Assembly: GCA_000432915.1 (NCBI GenBank)
Contig: HF995247.1
Span: 23,374-41,582, forward strand
Length of the DNA stretch: 18,209 bases
Origin: Firmicutes bacterium CAG:194
GTDB lineage: Bacteria; Bacillota; Clostridia; Lachnospirales; Lachnospiraceae
Direction of reading: 5' to 3'
Made by a program: the position numbers and the translations under genes. The notes beneath the pieces were generated by a model. The model was not told the origin of the DNA and made no database searches. It saw nothing but the letters and a program-made list of their open reading frames with translations. This document shows, in pieces, positions 6,870-14,308 of this stretch (the stretch's first letter is position 1; every line of letters begins with the position of its first letter).

Positions 6870-8731
6870 TCTTTCAGCTCTGCCCAAAAAACAGATTGTC
6901 TGTTCTCTCCCTGTACCATTCCTTCACAGGAAAGATACAGGGATTTTTTTGCTCTCGTTACTGCCACATAAAACAGCCGCCGCTCTTCTTCCAGTTCCAT
7001 AGTTGACAAATTCCTGCCATGCGGTACATCTCCACTGTTCAGAAACGGCAGAAAAACCGTATCAAACTCCAGTCCCTTGGAACCATGATAGGTCATGATC
7101 CGCACCGGATTCTGCTTTGCGTTACCCTGATCTGCCTCAGGCTGTTTTCTGTTGCTTTCCTGCTCCAGCTTACTTCTGTACGCTGCAATATGGGAAAGAA
7201 ATGCTGTATGGCTGTGAAATTCCCTGCACCGCTCCAGAAGCTCATCGAGTATTTCCTTCTCCTTTTCTCCTGTCTCTCCCTGGCTCAGACAGCAGTCATA
7301 CTGCATCACCTTTCTGATATATGAGATCGCGCCAAACGGATCCAGCATTTCCACCATAGCAAGATCCTGTTGCAGCTTTTGGATGATCCGGTATTGTTCC
7401 GGATCTTCCCTGCATTCTTCCAGTAATGCCCAAAGATCTACGGTTTCCTTCTGCAGCATTTCTCTATTGATATAACGCACGGGCTTATTCATAAATGCCA
7501 TAAAATCACTACGATTTCTGCCCTCTGCCACAAAACGTATCACGGACAAAACTTCCACGACACACTTCTGTGCATAAAAATCCTGCTTCTTCTCCCGCAT
7601 CTGATAGGGAATCTGCCTGCGAAAACAGGCTTCCGAAACCTGCTCTGCCATCCGGTTGGTTCTGACCAGGATTGCTGTCAGCCCTTCATTTAGATGTGTC
7701 AGGATTTCTTCTGTTAAAAAAGAGAGTTCTTCCGCCCGGTTTTGAAAACATGTTGCGATCACCCGGTTTTCTCCACTATTACCGGCTTTTATTTCCTTTT
7801 CAAACCTATACTTATTATGCGCAATTGATCTGGAGGCCAGTGCAAGGATCCGGTCACCGCATCGATAATTGATATTGAGATTTACCTGCCTGCTCTTTGG
7901 GTAATCTTCTAAAAAACGGTGCATATAGGATGGATCAGCCCCGCGGAAAGAATAAATTGCCTGATCATCATCCCCTACCACAAACAGATTCTCATAGTTA
8001 GCACTAAGCAACTTTATGATCTGATATTGCACATCATTGATATCCTGGAATTCGTCGATCAGAATATACCGAAACCTATTTTCCCATCTGTCACGAAGCC
8101 CGGAATCTTCCATCAACAATCTGTAACAGTATATCAAAATATCATCAAAATCAAGCAGCCATCGTTTTCTACAGCACTGTTCGTAAGCCTGACGCAGCTC
8201 ATGCAGCTGCATTTGCTCTGCCTGATTTTGCCCTGCTTGTTTTTGCACTGCCTGTTTCTGCCCTGCTTTTTCCTCTCTTTCCCGTCCGGTATTTTTGTAA
8301 AAACTGAGATCGGATAAAAATTGCTCACAAAAAGAAGACATCTGCACACAATCCAGCTTTTTCCCTTTTAAAAGCGGTCTTAATATCTGTAATTTTTGTT
8401 GTTCTGTCATAATGGAATAATTTTGGAATTTTGAAGAAGATCTGATGATCTGAAAAAAAACAGAATGAAATGTTCCAAATACAGCGTTTTCTGCGCCCCG
8501 GCATATCTGACAAGCCCGCTGCTTCATTTCCAGTGCAGCAGCTTTTGTAAATGTGATCGTTAAAATATCGGATGGTTTGATATGCCGCTCCTCCACCAGA
8601 TAACGGATACGTTGTGTGATCACTGCTGTTTTTCCGCTTCCGGGACCGGCAAGCACCAGCATGGTGCCCTCCCCGAAGCAGATCGCCTCCTGCTGCGCAG
8701 GAGACGGTATCATTTTTTTATTCTGAGGCAT
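6818..8731 (-). CDS. UvrD/Rep/PcrA-like superfamily 1 DNA helicase
   Basis: This is a predicted ATP-dependent 3'-5' DNA helicase of superfamily 1A, acting in repair or replication restart. All core motifs are visible: I AGPGSGKT (about residues 28-35), Ia TFTKAAALEM, II LIDEFQDIND, III VVGDDDQAIYSFRGAD, IV NINYRC, V TYHGSKGLEFDTVFLP, and VI EERRLFYVAVTRAKKSLYLS near the end. At about 637 residues it is shorter than PcrA/UvrD (roughly 720-750) and lacks the usual C-terminal extension. The ATG at 8731 overlaps gltX by 14 nt; an in-frame TTG at 8746 has no usable ribosome site, so the start is uncertain. A Gln-rich insertion built from 15-bp repeats lies in the 1B region. The exact subfamily is undecided. 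Confidence 0.88.
   Translation of the reverse strand: MPQNKKMIPSPAQQEAICFGEGTMLVLAGPGSGKTAVITQRIRYLVEERHIKPSDILTITFTKAAALEMKQRACQICRGAENAVFGTFHSVFFQIIRSSSKFQNYSIMTEQQKLQILRPLLKGKKLDCVQMSSFCEQFLSDLSFYKNTGREREEKAGQKQAVQKQAGQNQAEQMQLHELRQAYEQCCRKRWLLDFDDILIYCYRLLMEDSGLRDRWENRFRYILIDEFQDINDVQYQIIKLLSANYENLFVVGDDDQAIYSFRGADPSYMHRFLEDYPKSRQVNLNINYRCGDRILALASRSIAHNKYRFEKEIKAGNSGENRVIATCFQNRAEELSFLTEEILTHLNEGLTAILVRTNRMAEQVSEACFRRQIPYQMREKKQDFYAQKCVVEVLSVIRFVAEGRNRSDFMAFMNKPVRYINREMLQKETVDLWALLEECREDPEQYRIIQKLQQDLAMVEMLDPFGAISYIRKVMQYDCCLSQGETGEKEKEILDELLERCREFHSHTAFLSHIAAYRSKLEQESNRKQPEADQGNAKQNPVRIMTYHGSKGLEFDTVFLPFLNSGDVPHGRNLSTMELEEERRLFYVAVTRAKKSLYLSCEGMVQGENRQSVFWAELKDYLEPLELSSISSSNST
6908..6950 (+). 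terminator. Intrinsic terminator for DUF1292 embedded in helicase coding sequence
   Basis: TCCCTGTA (6908-6915) pairs with TACAGGGA (6936-6943), with an inner TTCCT/AGGAA stem (6919-6923 with 6928-6932). It is followed by seven T (6944-6950) on the plus strand, 39 nt after the DUF1292 stop. The same bases encode the helicase residues after motif VI (KKSLYLSCEG region). Confidence 0.75.
8219..8273. repeat. Degenerate 15-bp tandem repeat in the helicase gene
   Basis: Three near-identical 15-bp units (8219-8233, 8234-8248, 8249-8263) and a partial fourth encode a Gln-rich run on the minus strand resembling GQKQAVQKQAGQNQAEQ. The repeat is in frame and in a variable part of the protein. Confidence 0.85.
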
Positions 8732-10193
8732 TTTCCAGTAGCTCAATGCCCTTTCTGATTCGTTTTAAAGATTCCTCTTTGCCGATGATCTCCATGATCT
8801 CAGTTGCACCCGCAGGTGTCATCTGCTTTCCGGAAACAGCTGTACGAACCGGCCACATTGCGTATCCATTCTTGCAGCCCTTCTGCTCTACATAAGCAAG
8901 CAGCGTCTTGTACAGGGAATCATTAGAGTAATCTGTGAGTTCTTCAAAGATCGGCAGAAGCTCTTTTAATACTTCCAGTGAAGATGCAGTTGTTGTCTTC
9001 ATCTTCTTATGCGTATACATTGCCACGTCATACTCCGGTAATTCTTCAAAGAAATCGATCAAAGGCTCGATATCCGGGAAAATCTCAATTCTTGTCTTGA
9101 CCATCTCAGCGATCTTTTTCAGATCCAGATCTTTCTTGATCACATTTTTGATATGTGGCAATGCCATTTCATAGAACTTATCAAAATCCATTGCTTTGAT
9201 ATATTCCCCATTCATCCATTTCAGCTTTGTATAATCAAATACCGCCGGTGACTTGGAAATATGGTGATAATCAAATACCTTGATGAGTTCATCCAGCGAA
9301 AAAATTTCTTCGTTTCCAACCGGGCTCCATCCTAAAAGTGCCACAAAGTTGACGATTGCTTCTGTTAAAAATCCCTGATCCACAAGATCTTCATAAGAAG
9401 AATGTCCGCAGCGCTTGGAAAGCTTCTGATGATTTTCATCTGTGATCAGCGGACAGTGGATATACTTCGGTACTTCCCAGCCAAATGCATCATACAGACG
9501 ATTATACTTCGGAGAAGAGGATAAATACTCATTTCCTCTTACAACGTGTGTGATCTCCATCAGATGATCATCTACTACATTCGCAAAGTTATAAGTCGGA
9601 TAACCGTCTGACTTGATCAGAATCATATCATCCAGTTCATCGTTATTAACTGTAATATCTCCGTATAATTCATCATGGAACGTTGTTGTACCTTCTCTCG
9701 GTACATTCTGCCGGATAACATATGGCTTACCGGCAGCCAGATTTGCCTCTACCTCTTCTTTGGACAGATGCAGGCAGTGCTTGTCATAAACATTGATCTC
9801 TTTTGTACTGCCGTCTGCCATCGTAATGACCTGATGCAGGGATTCCAGTCTTTCCTTATCGCAGAAGCAATAATATGCCTCGCCCTTTTCGATCAGCTGT
9901 CTGGCATATTTTAAATAAATACCCTGTGCCTGTCTTTCGGACTGTACATAAGGTCCGAACCCTTTATCCTTGTCCGGTCCTTCATCATGGACAAGACCTG
10001 TTTTCTCAAGTGTACGGTAGATGATATCAACCGCTCCCTCTACCAGTCTTTCCTGATCTGTATCTTCAATACGCAGAATGAAATCGCCACCCTCATGCTT
10101 GGTAATCAGATAAGCATACAATGCAGTACGCAGATTACCTACATGCATCCTTCCTGTCGGACTGGGCGCAAATCTTGTTCTGATCTTAGTCAT
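8718..10193 (-). CDS. gltX: Glutamate--tRNA ligase (GluRS)
   Basis: GluRS charges tRNA-Glu, and in many Firmicutes also tRNA-Gln, with glutamate in the cytoplasm. The 491-residue protein shows the class I signature region RFAPSPTGRMHVGNLRTAL (residues 6-24, HVGN as the HIGH motif), LRIEDTDQER just after, and KLSKR as the KMSKS motif. A C-terminal anticodon-binding region ends in SLKRIRKGIELLENASE. I chose the ATG at 10193: GGAGG lies at 10200-10204, 6 nt upstream, and the family N-terminus MTKIRTRFAPSPTG starts there. The start overlaps the hydrogenase stop by 8 nt. Whether it is discriminating or not cannot be told here. Confidence 0.96.
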   Translation of the reverse strand: MTKIRTRFAPSPTGRMHVGNLRTALYAYLITKHEGGDFILRIEDTDQERLVEGAVDIIYRTLEKTGLVHDEGPDKDKGFGPYVQSERQAQGIYLKYARQLIEKGEAYYCFCDKERLESLHQVITMADGSTKEINVYDKHCLHLSKEEVEANLAAGKPYVIRQNVPREGTTTFHDELYGDITVNNDELDDMILIKSDGYPTYNFANVVDDHLMEITHVVRGNEYLSSSPKYNRLYDAFGWEVPKYIHCPLITDENHQKLSKRCGHSSYEDLVDQGFLTEAIVNFVALLGWSPVGNEEIFSLDELIKVFDYHHISKSPAVFDYTKLKWMNGEYIKAMDFDKFYEMALPHIKNVIKKDLDLKKIAEMVKTRIEIFPDIEPLIDFFEELPEYDVAMYTHKKMKTTTASSLEVLKELLPIFEELTDYSNDSLYKTLLAYVEQKGCKNGYAMWPVRTAVSGKQMTPAGATEIMEIIGKEESLKRIRKGIELLENASE

Positions 10194-11679
10194 GATTTTC
10201 CTCCATCTCCGGAATCTTCTTTTCCGAATGTGCTTTAAAGTTATTGACCTCTTTGATTGCCTGTGGAATCGCAATATTCGTTCCGGCACCGGCTACACAG
10301 CCGCCCGGGCAGGCCATACCCTCGATCAGGCATCCGTTCTTCTTGCCCATTTTCGCAAGCATCAGCATCTTTTTACATTCCGCAAGGCTTTCTGCATGCT
10401 CGATATTGACATCGACATCCGGATAGTATTCCCTGATACATTCTTCAATCGCAGCAGCAACACCGCCTGCAACACCGTAGCCACGTCCGGCTCCGGTCGC
10501 ATCTTGCATTTCGTCCTGTGGCTCTATCTCTTCGAGCTTGATACCCTTTGCTTCAAACATACCAACAAGTTCTTCAAATGTGATAACAAAATCCACATCG
10601 GAACGCACTGTACGGCGGGAAGCCTCCAGCTTTTTGGATGCACAAGGTCCGATAAAGACAACGCTGGCATCCGGATGTTCTTCTTTGATCACACGGGCAG
10701 TTGCCACCATAGGTGTGAGTGCATTGGAAATCTTGTCGATCGTCTCCGGGAAGAATTTTTTAGCAAGCATTGACCAGGACGGGCAACAGCTTGTCAGAAG
10801 GAATGGCAGTTCTCCTGTCGCCACTTCCTTTACATAGTGCTCTGCTTCTGTCATGGCACCAAGATCCGCACCGATCGCGGTTTCATATACATCATAGAAG
10901 CCCAGCTGCTTTAATGCCGTTTTAAAAGCATCCGGTGTGACATTCTTTCCAAACTGTCCAACAAATGCCGGTGCAACCTGCGCAATGATCTTTTTACCGG
11001 ACTGCATTGCACGGATCAGCTGGAAGATCTGGGATTTATCGGCAATTGCACCAAACGGACAGCTTACCATACACTGACCGCAGGAAACACACATATCATT
11101 ATCGATCTTAGCTCGTCCTTTGCTGTCACTCTTGATCGCACCAACACCGCACGCACCCGCACAAGGACGGACCTGATGCGAAATCGCATCATAAGGACAG
11201 ACTGACTTACATTTACCGCATTTGATACATTTTTCCTGATCGATATAGGATTTGCCATGTACCATTGTAATAGCACCACGAGGGCACACTTCATTACACG
11301 GATGTGCCAGACAACCCATACATTTATTCGTTACTTCATACTGATTTTCCGGACATGCGTTACAGGCAGATGGAATAACCTGCAAAAGCGGAGGCTCATA
11401 ATATTTCTCTGCAATATTACTTTCTTCCACACCCTGTGATACATGAACAGGTGCATCCTCCGGTCTGAGCGACATTCCCATGGCAAGTCTGATCCGCTCT
11501 CTGACTACCGCTCTTTCTCTGTAAACGCTTTCCCAGTATTCATTGTCCTCCCCGGGAACGATTTTATAAGGGAGCGCCTCCATATCATCGATCAGATTTT
11601 CTGAATGATATGCCAAATCGGCGATCTCCTTAAAAACACGTCTTCGCACTTTACGAACCTGTGTTTCAATACCTCGCAT
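10186..11679 (-). CDS. Monomeric [FeFe]-hydrogenase with N-terminal ferredoxin domains, group B type
   Basis: It catalyses proton reduction or H2 oxidation with reduced ferredoxin, in the cytoplasm. The 497-residue protein starts with a basic helical region (1-100). Iron-sulfur cysteine clusters follow: C120/123/128/132, C151/154/157/161, C173/177 and C197/200/203/207. The H-cluster domain has L1 TSCCPSW (296-302; C298 the probable proton-relay Cys, C299 the ligand), L2 GPCASKKLE (344-352, C346) and L3 EGMACPGGCVAG (453-464, C457 and C461). TSCCPSW with this N-terminus resembles the group B clostridial type. All ligand cysteines are present. The ATG has GGAGG 8 nt upstream. Translation runs into gltX. 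Maturases HydEFG are not in the window. An electron-bifurcating partner is not visible, so the physiological direction is unknown. Confidence 0.92.
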   Translation of the reverse strand: MRGIETQVRKVRRRVFKEIADLAYHSENLIDDMEALPYKIVPGEDNEYWESVYRERAVVRERIRLAMGMSLRPEDAPVHVSQGVEESNIAEKYYEPPLLQVIPSACNACPENQYEVTNKCMGCLAHPCNEVCPRGAITMVHGKSYIDQEKCIKCGKCKSVCPYDAISHQVRPCAGACGVGAIKSDSKGRAKIDNDMCVSCGQCMVSCPFGAIADKSQIFQLIRAMQSGKKIIAQVAPAFVGQFGKNVTPDAFKTALKQLGFYDVYETAIGADLGAMTEAEHYVKEVATGELPFLLTSCCPSWSMLAKKFFPETIDKISNALTPMVATARVIKEEHPDASVVFIGPCASKKLEASRRTVRSDVDFVITFEELVGMFEAKGIKLEEIEPQDEMQDATGAGRGYGVAGGVAAAIEECIREYYPDVDVNIEHAESLAECKKMLMLAKMGKKNGCLIEGMACPGGCVAGAGTNIAIPQAIKEVNNFKAHSEKKIPEMEENHD

Positions 11680-11725
11680 ACATCAATCCTCCAAGTGTTA
11701 TTCCGTATATGATACCTTATACCAT

Positions 11726-11753
11726 AAAAAAGCTGCCAGACGACAGCTTTTTT
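11726..11753 (-). terminator. Intrinsic terminator downstream of the SHOCT gene
   Basis: A perfect 10-bp stem (11726-11735 with 11744-11753, core AGCTG/CAGCT) has an 8-nt loop and A/T runs in both arms. It follows the SHOCT gene stop by about 18 nt on the minus strand and separates it from the hydrogenase. Confidence 0.88.
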
Positions 11754-11771
11754 AACGTTTCTTAAAGATAC

Positions 11772-12476
11772 TTAAAAGATACTAACAAGTTTCTTCTTTT
11801 CTGCCTCGTACTCTTCATCACTCAGAATACCATTATCACGTAATACTTTCAACTTTTTGATCTTCGTCTCAAATTCTGAAATATCTTCAGCAATACCTGC
11901 CAGCGCAACAGTATCTGTGCTTGTTGCTGCCGGAGCAGGAGCAGATGCCGGTGCAGCAACAGGTACAGGTGCAGGCGTCGGCTGATTTACACGGAAATCA
12001 GAGCTTGCAACTGTCGGTGTCACCTCAACAGGTCTGCTTGCGATTCCGTTATTCTGACGGATACGTTCTGTCAGAGATGCTGCTTTCGTTTTTGCATCAA
12101 AAATCGCATTTACAAGCTGATCGCCTTCTTCAAATCCAGGTAGAAAGATATATCTGTTGTAACGATTCTCTCCTGTTCCTTCCAGAGAAACCATCAGAGT
12201 CTTCTTTCCCTGATATGTTACCTGAGAGCATTCCTTTACATTCAACAGATAATAGGAAATATTATCAATTCTTGCATTCAGTCCCTTCGGATTATCGCAG
12301 ATCGCAGCACGACCGCTGATACGAAGATTTGAAATGGCAATACGGAAGGCTTCTGTCTTTTTGATCAGCATACCCTCTTTAAAATTCCATTCTTTTTGAT
12401 ATAAGATCTTTTCCAAGCGAATACACTTGTTGCAGACTTCATTAGCTGATTCGCTTCCACAAATTAAACACTTCAT
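11772..12476 (-). CDS. Zinc-ribbon and SHOCT domain protein of unknown function
   Basis: The 234-residue product has an N-terminal CxxC-x8-CxxC ribbon (C3, C6, C15, C18), probably zinc-binding. The middle region contains NARIDNISYYLLNVKECSQ, like PH-type or SHOCT-associated domains, and LEGTGENRYNRYIFL. A Pro/Ala linker (about 163-190) precedes a C-terminal SHOCT motif, ending KLKVLRDNGILSDEEYEAEK. SHOCT is a short oligomerisation domain often at the end of diverse proteins. I chose the ATG at 12476 because AGGGAG lies about 8 nt upstream; an in-frame GTG at 12485 would sit inside that site. It stands alone with its own strong promoter and terminator. Function is not known; a regulatory or membrane-associated sensor is possible. 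Confidence 0.82.
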   Translation of the reverse strand: MKCLICGSESANEVCNKCIRLEKILYQKEWNFKEGMLIKKTEAFRIAISNLRISGRAAICDNPKGLNARIDNISYYLLNVKECSQVTYQGKKTLMVSLEGTGENRYNRYIFLPGFEEGDQLVNAIFDAKTKAASLTERIRQNNGIASRPVEVTPTVASSDFRVNQPTPAPVPVAAPASAPAPAATSTDTVALAGIAEDISEFETKIKKLKVLRDNGILSDEEYEAEKKKLVSIF

Positions 12477-12552
12477 AACTTTCACTCCCTATATCATGTT
12501 ATTCTTCACACAAAAATAAATACTAATCATATTTATTCATTCTTAGTACTAT

Positions 12553-12580
12553 CTTACCACGTTTTATTATAATTGGTAAG
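12553..12580. repeat. Inverted repeat overlapping the SHOCT promoter -10
   Basis: CTTACCA (12553-12559) and TGGTAAG (12574-12580) are exact 7-bp inverted arms around 14 nt that contain the -10 box. A third GGTAAG lies at 12654-12659. The layout suits a repressor operator. Confidence 0.5.
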
Positions 12581-12594
12581 CATTTATTTGTAAA
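12566..12594 (-). promoter_or_regulatory. Strong SigA-type promoter of the SHOCT gene
   Basis: On the minus strand, TTTACA (+ 12589-12594), a 17-nt spacer and a perfect TATAAT (+ 12566-12571) precede the start by about 90 nt. This leaves a roughly 80-nt leader. Confidence 0.75.
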
Positions 12595-12663
12595 CAATCT
12601 ATACAAACTTTTGGAGATTATTTGCTTCATTATTACTTTTTGTTTGCAAAAACGGTAAGAAAA

Positions 12664-12692
12664 CAGGCAGATTCGGTTTTACGATCTGCCTG
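12664..12692 (-). terminator. Intrinsic terminator downstream of the 60-residue ORF
   Basis: CAGGCAGAT (12664-12672) and ATCTGCCTG (12684-12692) form a 9-bp stem with an 11-nt loop. On the minus strand a T-rich tract (TTTTCTT) follows. It lies about 45 nt after the stop of the 60-residue ORF. Apart from this, the SHOCT promoter and its inverted repeat, I see nothing in 12477-12736. Confidence 0.72.
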
Positions 12693-12736
12693 CCTTCCTG
12701 AAATCACTATGATGTTTTCACTGCTATTCCGACCTC

Positions 12737-12919
12737 TTATGAACAGTTCATGCTGACCTGTGCAGAATCTGTATAATTTATAACCGGCCGGGTATACTCC
12801 TCATATACACGCTTTACATCAGCGCTCTGAAACTGCGGAAAGCTTTTTAAAAGCACCTCCAGATTCATACCGGCTCCTACATAACTGCCTATCACTGCTC
12901 TGTCTTTTTCTGATAACAT
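12737..12919 (-). CDS. Small hypothetical protein, 60 residues
   Basis: I do not recognise this product. It begins MLSEKDRAVIGSYVGAG and is predicted soluble, with mixed helix (EVLLKSF, DVKRVYEEY) and a Ser/Asn/Cys tail. Support for a real gene: AGGGGG about 8 nt before the ATG, a possible promoter (TTGTAT, 17 nt, TACTAT) upstream on the minus strand, and a terminator after the stop. It lies just downstream of the cotJ operon, so a sporulation role is possible but unproven. Confidence 0.6.
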   Translation of the reverse strand: MLSEKDRAVIGSYVGAGMNLEVLLKSFPQFQSADVKRVYEEYTRPVINYTDSAQVSMNCS

Positions 12920-13047
12920 ATTTCATTCCCCCTGCACACTGTATTTCGATATATAGTACCATTATTCCTGCCCGTATACAATTTGTGATAATTCACAAAA
13001 AAGTTCTGCATTTTTTTCACATCTGAAATACATTCAGGGGTTGACAG

Positions 13048-13080
13048 ACAGAAAGGCACAGAAAACACGCGCCTTTCTGT
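13048..13080. repeat. 10-bp inverted repeat immediately after cotJC
   Basis: ACAGAAAGGC (13048-13057) and GCCTTTCTGT (13071-13080) are perfect arms around 13 nt. A T-run follows only on the plus strand, where no gene ends, so for cotJ it is a hairpin without a U-tract. It may still stabilise or partly terminate the cotJ transcript. Confidence 0.6.
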
Positions 13081-13082
13081 TT

Positions 13083-13703
13083 TTATCTGTCTTCCGTCTT
13101 TACAATACACGTATCAATCTCCGGATTAAATGCATAAAAATTCTTTTCATTTAATTTATCCTGTACAATACGGAGTGCTTCACCGAAACGCTGGAAGTGT
13201 ACAACTTCTCTGGCTCTCAAAAATTTAATGACATCACAGACATCAGGGTCCTTTACCATTCGAAGAATATTGTCATACGTTGTTCTTGCTTTCTGCTCCG
13301 CAGCCATATCTTCCATCAGATCTGTGATCGGATCTCCTTTTGACTGGTACTCACAGGCATTATGCGGGATTCCGCCCGCAGCCTGCGGCCACAGTGCCAG
13401 TGTATGATCCACATAATAAGGTGCAAAACCTGATTTTTCAATTTCCTCCATAGAGAGATTTCTCGTCAATTGGTGCACGATAGCTCCTATCATTTCGAAG
13501 TGGCCCAGTTCTTCCGTTCCGATATCTGTCAAAAGTCCCGCTACTTCATTATAAGGGATTGTAAAACGCTGGGACAGATAACGCATCGACGCGCCCAGTT
13601 CCCCATCCGGTCCACCGTACTGGCTGATAATGATCTGTGCAGCTTTTGCATCTGTATCCTTGATGTTAACGGGATACTGTAATCTTCTTTCATAACTCCA
13701 CAT
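13083..13703 (-). CDS. cotJC: Spore coat protein CotJC, manganese-catalase-like
   Basis: CotJC is a spore-coat/inner-coat protein with a manganese-catalase fold. The 206-residue protein carries the expected metal-ligand pattern: E35, E65 and H68 (EELGH), E136 (AAEQ), and E166/H169 (REVVH). This is close to the Glu/His set of the dimanganese catalases, so peroxide removal in the spore is likely. A family hallmark is the stretch LTDIGTEELGHFEMIGAIVH. Length is right for CotJC. The start is very well supported: GGAGGTGA (13710-13717) lies 6 nt before the ATG. The ATG shares one base with the cotJB stop. It is the last gene of the cotJABC operon; cotJ expression is mother-cell specific in relatives. 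Confidence 0.95.
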   Translation of the reverse strand: MWSYERRLQYPVNIKDTDAKAAQIIISQYGGPDGELGASMRYLSQRFTIPYNEVAGLLTDIGTEELGHFEMIGAIVHQLTRNLSMEEIEKSGFAPYYVDHTLALWPQAAGGIPHNACEYQSKGDPITDLMEDMAAEQKARTTYDNILRMVKDPDVCDVIKFLRAREVVHFQRFGEALRIVQDKLNEKNFYAFNPEIDTCIVKTEDR

Positions 13704-13969
13704 CAGCAGTCACCTCCGTTCCATGGCATCGGCAAAAGTGCCCAGTTCCAGACATCCTGCCTGTGATCCGCCGTCACGATGGTCAGCGGACCATATTGAT
13801 AGGCATATTCCTTCATCAACTGATTCTTTCGTCTGACATAGTAAGTCAGATAATCAATTGCTTCTGTTTCATACGGATGTGTGTCAAGATATAACGTCAT
13901 TTCATCCACTGCAAAGCCCACCTGTGTAATCTCTTCCAGTAACGCTTTTTTCGATGTTTCCTGCTTCAT
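13703..13969 (-). CDS. cotJB: Spore coat protein CotJB
   Basis: CotJB is the small middle protein of the CotJ operon; it is needed for CotJ coat assembly, but its biochemical role is not settled. The 88-residue product has the CotJB core LEEITQVGFAVDEMTLYLDT, with YLDTHP-type and NQLMKEYAYQYGPLT sequences, and ends WNWALLPMPWNGGDC, a characteristic PWxGG end. I chose the ATG at 13969, which overlaps the cotJA stop by 4 nt (ATGA), with AGGAGA about 11 nt upstream. An ATG at 13981 lies directly on that ribosome site. The stop shares one base with the cotJC start. Confidence 0.93.
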   Translation of the reverse strand: MKQETSKKALLEEITQVGFAVDEMTLYLDTHPYETEAIDYLTYYVRRKNQLMKEYAYQYGPLTIVTADHRQDVWNWALLPMPWNGGDC

Positions 13970-14139
13970 TTTTTCACACATCTCCTTCCCTGAAACGGTT
14001 TATTCAGTTCCGGAAATAAAGTTCCAACGCATAATGCTTCTTCCAGATTCTCATATATGCGGTCAAGATGCTGCCATGGAACATATGCCATAGCAAGTGG
14101 CAGTTCTCTCAGATCAGACTCTTTCTCATAATTTCTCAT
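13966..14139 (-). CDS. cotJA: Spore coat protein CotJA
   Basis: CotJA is a small spore-coat associated protein, first gene of cotJABC. The 57-residue product has the typical LAMAYVPWQHLDRIYENLEE core (about 15-34) followed by ALCVGTLFPELNKPF, which is the recognisable CotJA ending. I chose the ATG at 14139, preceded by AAGGAGA at 14150-14156; a longer reading from 14250 would extend through the promoter and palindrome. The stop overlaps the cotJB start. Its -10 promoter element lies 27 nt upstream. Confidence 0.93.
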   Translation of the reverse strand: MRNYEKESDLRELPLAMAYVPWQHLDRIYENLEEALCVGTLFPELNKPFQGRRCVKK

Positions 14140-14165
14140 ATGACAAAAATCTCCTTCTTTTTTAT

Positions 14166-14193
14166 TATCATATGATAAAGTAAGGATACTGTG
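14166..14193 (-). promoter_or_regulatory. Candidate mother-cell (SigE/SigK-type) promoter of cotJABC
   Basis: On the minus strand, CATATGATA (14166-14174) matches CATAnnnTA, with CACA (+ 14190-14193) about 15 nt upstream. It is 27 nt from the cotJA start. The -10 lies inside a perfect 14-bp palindrome, TTATCATATGATAA (14165-14178). Spacing resembles the element upstream of the Cys-rich gene at 3897-3923. Confidence 0.5.
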
Positions 14194-14215
14194 AATACTG
14201 CATTTTATGAAAGTT

Positions 14216-14271
14216 TGAGGTATTCGAGAATTGCGAAAATTGCGTAGCAATGTAGCAATTCGAATACTTCA
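14216..14271. repeat. Long imperfect inverted repeat between spoVAF and cotJA
   Basis: The outer arm 14216-14234 (TGAGGTATTCGAGAATTGC) pairs with 14255-14271 (GCAATTCGAATACTTCA) through about 17 bp with a 2-nt bulge and one G-U. An inner hairpin ATTGC-GTA-GCAAT (14239-14251) sits in the loop. There is no clear U-tract after the stem, so it is not a classic terminator. Nothing else is evident in 14140-14308 besides the promoter. Confidence 0.75.
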
Positions 14272-14308
14272 ATGAGTGGCAAAATTCACTTTTGATACTC
14301 ATATCATT

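Noticed and set aside
8219..8273. Tandem repeats as a possible CRISPR array
   Set aside because: Units are 15 bp, contiguous and coding, without spacers.
10192..10773. Plus-strand 193-residue open frame
   Set aside because: It is a shadow of the hydrogenase gene; that frame carries all H-cluster motifs.
12892..13110. Minus-strand 72-residue open frame between cotJC and the 60-residue gene
   Set aside because: It spans the cotJC end, a hairpin and the next gene's promoter and start, with no ribosome site and unusual composition.
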